Source: Macrotrachela quadricornifera
Lineage: Eukaryota > Rotifera > Eurotatoria > Philodinida > Philodinidae
Direction of reading: 5' to 3'
Length of the DNA stretch: 64,000 nucleotides
Assembly (NCBI GenBank): GCA_022393335.1
Contig: JAJEKB010021880.1
Location: 2,204,325-2,268,324, forward strand
The notes under the pieces are model-generated. The model was not told the DNA's origin and ran no database searches. It worked only from the letters and a program-made list of their open reading frames with translations. The stretch's first letter is position 1; each line of letters opens with the position of its first letter. The position numbers and the translations under genes were made by a program. Shown here one piece after another: positions 55,012 to 64,000 of the stretch.

Positions 55012-55616
55012 ACAGAGCTTCTGGAGTTCTACAAGAATATGCATATTGAAAAGTTTCAAAATTTTTTTTTTAAACGAAAATTTACAGAAAATCACGACAG
55101 ACAGTCGAAATAATTGAAGAAAAACAACAATGTTTCCTGGACATACGAAAAAAGCAAAAGTTCTGTATTTCGATTCAAGGTGATACTTCTGCATATAAGT
55201 ATTGAAACGTCATCAGAATAAATAAAAACTCAGTGTACCAATCCATAATTTAAAAAAATTATTGTATATAAAACTAATGAAATAGCATAGATATAGCAAA
55301 AAAGTTCTATAAAATGATATTCAGAACGTCCTATACACTTACTTAAGATTCCTACGAATTATTATACAATTCTTTTCCGCTTGATAACTGCAGCAAAAGT
55401 TACTAAAAACAAATATCCACAGTAACAAAAAAAATTCTCTCCTTAATTTGGTAAAACACAATATTTTTTTCGATAGCATTTATTAAACGAGTATCATAAA
55501 AAAAAATTTATTCCGATTCATCAAAACATATTCATGTATAGAACTAGAAGATGTTTCAATCTTCTTGTAAAAATACATTGCTGCGATTGCCATCTTCTTG
55601 TGAACAATCATATTCG
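55012..55616. other. Intergenic, 3' flank of the second F-box/LRR gene
   Basis: AT-rich with long A and T runs. No gene supported. Confidence 0.4.
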
Positions 55617-58600
55617 TTACTTCAATAACGCGTTGTTTTCGACCATTTCTTTAATATACCGTTCTAGACTACAATTGATGCTATTACTCGAGAGCTCCAA
55701 TGTGGTGAGTGTCTGCGAATAAAAGTGAGTGGATAGATGAATAATAAGAATATTGATATGATTCACCTTACCTTGTTTCGTTCAAAAGCATTGGCTAAAT
55801 CTTGTGCTCCTTCATCACCAATTTGATTCCACCAGAGGTTCAATGTGGTGAGTGTCTGTGTAAAAGAGTGAGTGAATAGATTAATAAGAAGAATATTGAT
55901 GTAATTCATATTACTTTGTTTTGTTTTAAAGCATTGGCTAAATAGTGTGCTCCTTCATTACCAATTTGATTGTTTGTGAGGTTCAATGTGGTGAGTGTCT
56001 GTGTAAAATAGTTAGTGAATAGATGATAAGAAAAATATTGATATTATTCAAATTACTTTGTTTTGTTCTAAAGCATTGGCTAAATAGTGTGCTCCTTCAT
56101 TACCAATTTGAGTGTTTGTGAGGTCCAATGCGGTGAGTGTCTGAGTATAAAAGTAAGTANNNNNNNNNNTCATTGCTCCCGAGCTCCAATGTGGTGAGTG
56201 TCTGCGTCAAAAAAAGTGAGTGCATCAATGGATAAGAAAAATGTTGATGTGATTCGTATTACATTGTTTTGTTTCAAAGCATTGACTAAATGTTGTGCTC
56301 CGTGTGGACCAATTTGATTTTTTCCGAGGTTCAATGTGGTAAGTGTCTATGTAAAACGGTTAGTGCATAGATAAATCAGAAGCATATTGATGTTATTCAA
56401 ATTACTTTGTTTTGTTCTAAAGTATTGACTAAATGTTCTACTCCTTCATCACCAATTTTATTGTCCCAAAGGTTCAATACGGTGAGCGTCTATGAAAAAA
56501 AATGAGTGGATAGAAGAATAACAAGAATAATGACGTAATTCATATTACTTTGTTTTGTTCTAAAGCATTGACTAAATGTTGTGCTCCTTCATTACCAATT
56601 TGATTGTTTGCGAGGTCCAATGCGGTGAGCGTCTGAGTATAAAAGTAAGTGCATAGATGATACGAAGAATATTACTTTGTTTTGTTCTAAAATATTGAAT
56701 AAGTGTTGTGCTGCTTGTCGACCAATTTCATTACTTCCGAGGTTCAATGTGGTGAGTGTCTATGTAAAACAGTTAGTGCATAGATGAATAAGAAGAATAA
56801 TGATGTGATTGATATTACTTCGTTTTGTTCTAAAGCATTGCCTAAATGTTGTGCTCCTTGTGGGCCAATTTCATTGTTCTGGAGGATCAATGTGGTGAGT
56901 GTCTATAAAAAAAAGTGAGTGGATAGATGAATAAGAAGAATATTGATGTTATTCAAATTACTTTGTTTTTTTCTAAAGCATTGGCTAAGTATTGTGCTCC
57001 TTTTGGACCAATTTCGTTGCCCTGGAGGATCAATGTGGTGAGTGTCTGTGGAAAACAGTGAGTACATAGATGAATAAGAAGAATAGTAATGTGAGTCATA
57101 TTACTTCGTTTTGTTCTAAAGCATTGGCTAAATGTTCTGCTCCGTCATCACCAATTCGATCGTACTGGAGATCCAATGTGGTGAGTGTCTGTGTCAAAGA
57201 GTGAGTGGATAGATGAATAAGAAGAATAGTAATGTGAGTCATATTACTTTGTTTTGTTTTAAAGCATTGGCTAAAAAGTGTGCTCCTTCATTACCAATTT
57301 GATTTTTTCCGAGGTTCAATGTGGTGAGTGTCTGCGTATAAAAATGAGTGCATGGATGATAAGAAGAATATTGATATGATTCGTATTACTTGGTTTTGTT
57401 CTAAAGCATTGGCTAAATGTTCTGCTCCTTTATCACCAATTCCATTGCCCCAGAGGTTCAATGTGTTGAGTGTCTGGGTAAAAAAAGTGAGTGAATAGAC
57501 GAATAAGAGGAATATTAATGCGATTCGTATTACTTTATTCTGTTCTAAAGCATTGAATAAGTGTTGTGTTCCTTGTGAGCCAATTATATTGTCCCAGAGG
57601 TTCAATGTGGTGAGTGTCTGTGCAAAACAGTGAGTGTATAAATGAATAAGAATGATATTTATGTGATTGATATTACTTTGTTTTGTTTTAAAGCAGTGGC
57701 TAAATGCTGTGCTCCTTGCGGACCAATTTCATTGCCTGCGAGGTCCAATGTGATGAGTGTCTGCAAAAAAGTGAGTGCGTATATGAAAAAGAAGAATATT
57801 GATGTAATTCATATTACTTTGTTGTGTTTTAAAGCGGTGGCTAAATACTGCGCTCCTTTATCACCAATTTGATGGTTTGCGAGGTCAAATGTGGTGTGTG
57901 TCTGTGAAAAGTCACATTCAAGTACGCATTATTAAAATATTTGATGAGTACGATTTTAGTAGGACAGAAATTGTCAAGGTATATTTGTCAATTTAGCGTG
58001 AGAAAAGGAAATCTATCTGTAACAACAGAGAGCGATATTTATTTATCAGTGTTAGTATAGTACCTGCGGCGGGTATTTTTTAGTTCGAGAACTACCTGAA
58101 ACAATATCAGATGAGACTGCAGGAAATACATAGTATCCAAAACAGGTAATGATTAACATTCTAGATTAAAAATACTAATTCATTTAAGTCTGTATAGGTA
58201 ATCGATAGAAAATTGAACGCTACGTAACTTTTTGGTTAATGAATTATAATCAACATTAATTGAAATATTCGAAAGAATTTACCGTGTGTTTAGTTTAACA
58301 ACCTCTTACATTTCAATTTGATTTTAGTGTCTATTGTTATTGGAAATAGTCATAATCATCATATTCATCATAATATAGTGCATTATCATAGAGATGTTTC
58401 AGCTCCATTTTATAGGAAAATTTCTTAAGAAAAAAATTATTTTGAATATATATCGAATCAGGTTGAATTAACATAGACAAGCGAATAGATCGGGAAAGAA
58501 ATCTTTACCCTGTTTCGAACTATCAAAATGCCTAATTTTATAATCTTTAATTTTTACTTTAGCTCAAAATAGTTGCTTACGTAGTAAAACATGAATAGTA

Positions 58601-59140
58601 TGATGAGTCATTTCTACGAACTAGTGTCAACAAAAAAGGAACACATTCAACTTATTATAGATCAGTTTATACATGACATTTTTTGTTTTTTTCATCGTTG
58701 AAAAGAGTAACTTCAATACTTTGAAGAAGTGTCTTAATTCTGTTTTCTATTTCCTAAAGACATCGTAGAGTTGTATAAGCCCACGAAATTTTCCACAATA
58801 CTTGTATATATCCTTTTGAGTTCGTTTCATTGATATAAAACAATTAAATATACAATAATCTCCAATGAAATCTATCTGTTGGAATCCGAAATGGAAAGTT
58901 TGAAGGAAAATAATGCATTGAGAAAAAAAAAATAACATCATTTGAAAAATGATAAATATATAATTTTATCATAGAAATAAAGATTACCTTGTATCGATGA
59001 TATGTGTCTATAATGGCATTCAGTCTTGTGCAGACGTTACAACACGACAGTAGAATTGTTAGTTGATCGACATGGTCGAGAATTCTATAAATCGTCTCGA
59101 CCGGTAGTGTATGAAATGATAAAATCATTTTGTTCGACAT
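55617..59140 (-). CDS. Second F-box/LRR gene, one repeat per exon, with an assembly gap
   Basis: Exon 1 (58988-59140) encodes 51 residues with an F-box: LPVETIYRILDHVDQL, then SCCNVCTRLNAII. It ends in CAAG/GTAATC, phase 0. After an intron of about 1.1 kb, some 17 exons of roughly 84 bp follow between 57905 and 55640 at a spacing of about 143 bp. Each encodes one ribonuclease-inhibitor-type LRR, for example TLNTLNLWGNGIGDKGAEHL, and each intron begins GTAATA or similar and ends near CAG or TAG. The last exon ends at a TAA (55617-55619) after EMVENNALLK. It is likely an SCF-ligase substrate receptor like its paralogue at 17.7-22.4 kb. Exons are highly alike, so copy number in the assembly may be wrong around the N gap. 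Confidence 0.75.
56160..56169. other. Run of ten N (assembly gap)
   Basis: It lies inside the second LRR exon array. The sequence right of the gap (GAGCTCCAATGTGGTGAGTG) resembles the terminal exon at 55690-55712 and not an internal repeat. This suggests two similar arrays were joined or collapsed. Confidence 0.95.
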
Positions 59141-61366
59141 TGATGCTGTTTTTTTCGAATTATATATGTGCTCTGTCTAAAATAGTCTGTTTCTTTTTTG
59201 ATGTTTGTTTGTAGACGTTGTTTTAAAAAATTTCTTATGATGGTGCAATTTTTTTTCTCCATGTGCAGAATTGCAAATATGTCAGAGAAACAGTAAAATT
59301 TGAAGGCCTTATAGAAGCAATTACATATTGCGTTCTTTTTATATTTCATACAAGGTAATGAATTGCTTGCATGTTGATTTTTCTTTTTCTTCTAGCAACT
59401 ATGCAAATGTAACTCATATTTTTTTTGCCTCAAACCTATCACAAATTTATTAAGAGAAAAATTAAATGAACGGCTTTGAAGACAGTGAAAAACTAAAAGG
59501 CAAATGTCATTAATAAAGATGTTAGTTAAAAAAAAATAATAATACTGTTTGAGTTCAGTCCTTGATACTTAAAAGAATAATGATCATATTAAGTAATATG
59601 ACAAGGATATTATAGAACAAATATTATTGAAGAAAGGATCTGACAAATATTCCCTGTACTGAAAGGAGAGTATATATAGAGTGAGTTAAATACGTTAGTT
59701 CATTTTTAGACTGTATAGTTATTATAGTTTCCTGTAAAGTTTGATCAGAGGTAATCGAGGTCGAGGAACTCAAATCTGCTGTCAGTTTTTTTTGTAAACC
59801 GATTTTTCAAATCTTTTTTAATATTTCGTCTACGAGAAAATCAGCTATGTTGTTAGAATTTGACGAATGATTATGACCGATGAGAAATGTTAGTCTTGAA
59901 TTAGTTTTTTCGAATCCATTGCGATTGTACGTGGGTCTTTTACCTTTCAATGCTGAAAAGAAACGCTTTCGTATATTTTTTTCAAACAATGATCAAGAAT
60001 AATCAAGTGGACATTGTATTACATATAATAGAATGTCATTGGTTTTGGATATAGAATGAAAGTCAACTCATTTATTGGCTTTGATAGGAAATAAAAAATG
60101 GAAGATTTATTTAGAGTGCCAATAGAAACAACTAGACGTTTATTTGGAGAGTTACTTCAAAGATGAGATTTGAAAGAGTCTCAGGTAGTTTGAATGATTT
60201 TTCGAAGGAACTTAATTAATGCCTCTTTAAGGGTGAGCCTGGCTCATTATCAGTATCTGAAAATGAAGGGAAGAAAAAAATTTGTGTTGGAGACCACACT
60301 GTTACTTAAAGTTTCAATATCTTCGATTACGAATCGATCTACTATTAACAAGTTAGTTTTTTGGTGTGAAAATAAGGAAATTGGTTATATATATCAACGA
60401 CTAGACGTTAGTTTGAGTAGATTATAGTAAGCAAAATGAGTATGAGTAAAAGACTATTGGACAAGTAATCAAGTGATTGGACTTTTGAATTAAAACGATT
60501 TTTTTTTCTTATTTCAAGAGGCATGAACGATCTGATTACATCCTTTCGGTAGAGGGTCAGCGGCAATTGCGCCGCGTTACTTGTTTTTTAAATGAGTATT
60601 AGATATCAAAATGGTCGTAAGACAACATGTGATATGTTTCAACAATATCTTCGTTTAGCGAATTATGAAAATATATTCCCGTATGTTTGATTGATTTACT
60701 ATATGCATTGCTTTGTTATATATAAAAGCAAATTATAATGAATTAAATAACCTTCTTTTGTTTATTAAATTTAAGAAAAATATAAAAATTGTTTTTTTTT
60801 ATGGAACTCATCTATTTTTTTGAAGAAATTGATAAATATGAATTTGAAGTCGAGGTTTTGCAGTTCTCATCTCCAATTAGAGACGACTCCCTATTACAGG
60901 TAGATACAGCACAAAAAATGAATATACACGTCAAATACGAGAACAAAACCGAAAAATCGGTAAGCGTATTGATTGGATAATATCAATAATGAAGAGTGCT
61001 CATAAATATATGATTGGATTAATTTAGATTCTTGATTTTAATGAAAGACATCTTTTTCGATTAAATTGATAATTGCTCAAATAAAATAACGGTAAAGTAA
61101 GAAAAACAAAGTAAATAATGAGTAAATAGGAACAAGCAAATAAAAAACTAGAGTGACAGTAAAAACAATTAGAAAAAAAATTTTTTATTTGAAATTAGAA
61201 TATAAATAGGAAAGATCATTTCTTTGACAATTAATTATTCTGATTGAAAATACTATCTCTTAAATATTATCCACTTTATATATTTTATATTAACATAATT
61301 AAGCCAAAGAAGATATATCACTTCCATATTTTCGTCCCAAATGGGACAAGCTTTTTTAATAAGTAC
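59141..61366. other. Intergenic, no gene recognised
   Basis: Short frames at 59807-59989, 60194-60427 and 60789-60980 have no family signature. About 59715-59790 resembles 28370-28445 (GGTAATCG-GGTCGAGGAA). AT-rich throughout. Confidence 0.4.
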
Positions 61367-62524
61367 TTATCGATATTTTTGAGCTTTTGGACCAGATCGA
61401 TGTTTGAATTTATCAATATTTTGTGGTTTTGGAAACTTATTGAAATATCTCGATCGAATTACTTGAACTTCTTTTTTCTCTTTCTCTAATTCAACTTCTA
61501 TCATTCGTTCCAATGCATCTCTTTCCTTGTTGAGCTGCAATTCAACTTCTTTCAGTCGTTTCAATTCATCGTTTATTTGGATGAGCTGCAATTCAAGTTC
61601 TCTCATTTCATCAAATATGCGTGACCGCTCTGTGCTAATATATGTATCATCTATAACTGAATTTTCAATAAACCATTCATCTTTGAAACTATAGACCATT
61701 GTTTCAGAGGAAGGAGGTAAAATGTTAGTGTCATTAATTTCCGTAGGTATACAAAGACGTTTCCAAGTAAATGCATTCAAGAAATGGTCTGGAAGAGAAT
61801 TGTTGTCGTCATATAAATACATCAAAGAGTTTAACTTTCTATGTTTTTGAATACTTTGATGAGTAGTGAATAATTGATTTTGTTGCTTTTTAGACAAAAA
61901 TGTAAAACAACATTCTTTTACTATTGTTAGTGTATGATGACGAAATCGTGAACTAAAAACATCAGCATTGGACAGAATGATTAAGATAAGATCAGCGATA
62001 CTATACAGTGTACCAGCATCAAGTAAATCATATAGATTTTTACTTATAGCTATAATGAATTCTGCAGCTGTATTCCTTGTTTCCATTAGATTGGCTTTGT
62101 GATATTCAACACGACTTTTCCCCATATTATTATTATTATTATCAGAAGGATTTGATAGAACTAAATGTTGTTCTTTCAAAAAAGGAAGATCGAATGATTT
62201 AACACCAAGATAATCAAATAGTTGAAGTGTACCTAATATATCTTCATTTTCCGGTAATTCAGTAAATAATGTATATGGTTGTTCTGAGATAATCGAATGA
62301 AGAATTGGCATAAACCATGTATATTGAATAGGAGAATTTAATAAATATTCACCATTTTCATTTCGAGTAGATAAAAAGTTATGTTCATGTGCCACAATAG
62401 CAGATAAATAAGGAATAGAATTAAGTTGTTTTTGATTTAGATGAATACATTTATTAGAAATAGTAAAACGAAATGCATACATTAATTTTTCCGTTTTATT
62501 ATTTGTTTCCAGTATTTGAGCCAT
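61367..62524 (-). CDS. BTB/POZ-like domain protein with C-terminal coiled coil
   Basis: The frame gives 385 residues from the ATG at 62522-62524; an in-frame upstream TTG at 62593 is not a likely start. Residues about 15-115 resemble a divergent BTB/POZ fold: FRFTISNKCIHLNQKQLNSI, PYLSAIVAHEHNFLS, PIQYTWFMPILHSI, then LQLFDYLGVKSFDLPF. This is the pattern of the KCTD/T1-like group. The middle is helical. Residues about 295-355 are a strong coiled coil (EMRELELQLIQINDELKRL), and the tail is basic (KFPKPQNIDKFKHRSG). BTB domains mediate oligomerisation or act as adaptors to Cullin-3 ligases (family knowledge). The role of this protein is unknown, and the BTB call is from pattern only. Single exon. 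Confidence 0.6.
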   Translation of the reverse strand: MAQILETNNKTEKLMYAFRFTISNKCIHLNQKQLNSIPYLSAIVAHEHNFLSTRNENGEYLLNSPIQYTWFMPILHSIISEQPYTLFTELPENEDILGTLQLFDYLGVKSFDLPFLKEQHLVLSNPSDNNNNNMGKSRVEYHKANLMETRNTAAEFIIAISKNLYDLLDAGTLYSIADLILIILSNADVFSSRFRHHTLTIVKECCFTFLSKKQQNQLFTTHQSIQKHRKLNSLMYLYDDNNSLPDHFLNAFTWKRLCIPTEINDTNILPPSSETMVYSFKDEWFIENSVIDDTYISTERSRIFDEMRELELQLIQINDELKRLKEVELQLNKERDALERMIEVELEKEKKEVQVIRSRYFNKFPKPQNIDKFKHRSGPKAQKYR

Positions 62525-62714
62525 TATTAACAAGATAGATATCACGTCTTGGCGTAGGTATGGAAATGTATCTCGAAACCAAAGAGAGATCAAGATTAAT
62601 ATTCGTTTATTGAATTGAAGAGAAGAGAGAGAAATACACAGAGATGGATAAAAGAAACGAAAGAAAGAATATTCTCCATAGCAGAGAAAACGAACATGTA
62701 TATATATGTCACAG
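62525..62714 (-). promoter_or_regulatory. 5' flank of the BTB-like gene
   Basis: This is the upstream region for the minus-strand gene: purine-rich on the plus strand (GAAGAGAAGAGAGAG) and then TATATATATG at 62699-62708. No defined promoter motif can be claimed. Confidence 0.25.
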
Positions 62715-62955
62715 GACAGTGTGGAATCTAGTTCAATTTAGAATTTTCCTAGTACAGATTAGAATTCTGATTTGAACTAGGATGAATTAGAATCTTTATT
62801 ATTACTAGTTCAATATAGAACGATCTCATATTGAACTAGTTGAGTTTGGAATTCTATTTTGAACTAGGATAGTGTGAGATTCTAATGTGTCCTATTCACA
62901 CTGGACTAGTAAAAATTAGAATTCTTATTAAAACTAGGTCAGAATGGAATTCATA
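62715..62955. repeat. Degenerate short repeats with AACTAG and TAGAATTC words
   Basis: About six copies of a roughly 40-bp unit carrying GAACTAG or CTAGTTC together with TTAGAATTC or GGAATTC appear in alternating orientation. It is non-coding. Confidence 0.55.
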
Positions 62956-64000
62956 AGAACGATCATCACTATGATCGTATATGTTATTTTTTTCTGTTCT
63001 CCTTCTTCTTGCATATGGGCTAAATCAGGCAGAATAGGACATTTTGGTTTTTCTGTAAAAGCTGCAGTTCAAGTACAAAAGTCCATCATAAGCGTCTTTT
63101 ATTGCTCTCATCCAACGAGAAACCGAATTTTCCTCTGGTTTCTTTAGTTGTCATAACCACAAAAGAGTGTTTCTCCAAAATTTTTGCTATATTACTCAAT
63201 TTTTGGCGCATTTTTGTTAAAAAACGATTCTTAGACCCCTTGTTGGAAAATCGAGCTGTCTACCGGTTTTTAGAAAGCGTCAATCCGTCTTTTAATATGA
63301 TTTTAAAGAGAAGATACTTGAATGAATTTCAAGTATAAGTTTCATTGAAAATGCGCGAACATTACCATAGATACGAGCCTATCAAGAATGGCCAATTCGC
63401 ACGTTGTCACGTCGCTAACGGCAGAATACGGCAGTTTTTTTTAAAAAACTACGCCTATGTGCAAAAACCTTCTGATGCGGAATTTGTAGCTCAAAGTGTC
63501 GTCTACAAAATGCGCCATTAGCTTTCGACAAAATGCTGTCTATAGTCATAGATTTTTTTAGCTGAAATGTATGAGGTGAAAAATGATGTCCTTTTTTGCA
63601 TCACGTCGCTAACGCTGGTTTTTCAGTAATCATTTTTTTGAAGCAAGGGTTTTTAAGGCTGATATTTTTGGAATACGTCGTGCACTTTAGTATGTATCTG
63701 ATAAATAAACAGGCAGGTGTATGATAGCTCTCTTGGCAGAGATATATGGAGTATATTTTTACGAAGTCACATCGCTAACAAATGATTTGACCCATATGTA
63801 TTATCGTCTCTTGTCATCCTCTCTATCGAGAGGTATATTTCTCTCTTTCATATATGAAGGATTAATCCTCTCTATGTTTTCTTAGTTTTTATATTACTCT
63901 ATGGAATGATCAGTCTAGAGATTTTTCTTAAGTATTCATATATGGGTTTTCTCCTTTTTGCCAGCTTATATATAGTCGTTCATTTTTTGTGGAGAGTGTG
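62956..64000. other. Non-coding right end with a recurring CACGTCGCTAAC motif
   Basis: CACGTCGCTAACG occurs at about 63409 and 63602, and CACATCGCTAAC at about 63767. The surroundings are T-rich and non-coding. Frames at 62944-63147 and 63102-63338 have no signature. Confidence 0.4.

Noticed and set aside
55690..57905. Regularly spaced near-identical blocks that look like a CRISPR or satellite array
   Set aside because: The period of about 143 bp is made of coding LRR exons plus GT-AG introns on the minus strand with a conserved frame, not repeats and spacers.
1..64000. tRNA, rRNA or telomeric repeat
   Set aside because: No cloverleaf, rRNA-like or TGTGGG-type tract was found by reading, though a covariance-model scan was not possible.

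Overview
This is an AT-rich animal-type eukaryotic window. Genes are split by very short GT-AG introns (about 55-60 bp) and are spaced widely among many transposon relics. The mix suggests a bdelloid rotifer (Adineta/Rotaria type): tiny introns, a Penelope-like element, tetratricopeptide tails, F-box/leucine-rich-repeat families and many DNA-transposon remnants. That is an inference; no diagnostic gene fixes the species.

Layout. 1-255 is the tail of a TPR (kinesin-light-chain-like) gene. 800-3000 holds foldback repeats and an hAT remnant. 3288-4811 is an ARF-like GTPase fused to two copies of another domain. 5247-10558 is a full-length Jockey-like LINE on the minus strand, with both ORFs open, a poly(A) tail, a 13-bp target-site duplication and an 83-bp minisatellite in its 3' UTR. 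11.7-17.3 kb is a MITE field with a piggyBac relic. 17749-22384 is an F-box/LRR gene built from about 22 one-repeat exons, one of them split by nested foldback elements. 22.8-33 kb holds a broken LINE ORF1, a large foldback and a decayed Penelope-like element. 34589-35868 is a secreted beta-lactamase-like protein with one 56-bp intron. 37470-39571 is a multi-exon pogo/Tigger-like transposase. 40.2-42.4 kb holds nested inverted-repeat elements and a broken Tc3-like transposase.

43048-48893 is the most striking locus. A caspase-like exon and a 1,117-codon exon meet at splice sites of matching phase (phase 1). Together they predict one 1,423-residue protein: caspase-like domain, disordered linker, possible ubiquitin-like fold, von Willebrand A domain with a MIDAS motif, and a C-terminal ubiquitin-conjugating (E2) domain with its cysteine. 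I know of no described protein with this order. It would couple a caspase-type protease to ubiquitin transfer in one chain.

50598-53418 is a DNA transposon with 12-bp ends and TATAGCG-rich subtermini. 53515-55007 is a piggyBac deletion derivative between two TTAA sites. 55617-59140 is a second F-box/LRR exon array, which contains a 10-N assembly gap. 61367-62524 is a BTB-like/coiled-coil protein. The remainder is intergenic, with minor repeats. Apart from the two F-box/LRR paralogues, the host genes do not form an obvious pathway.
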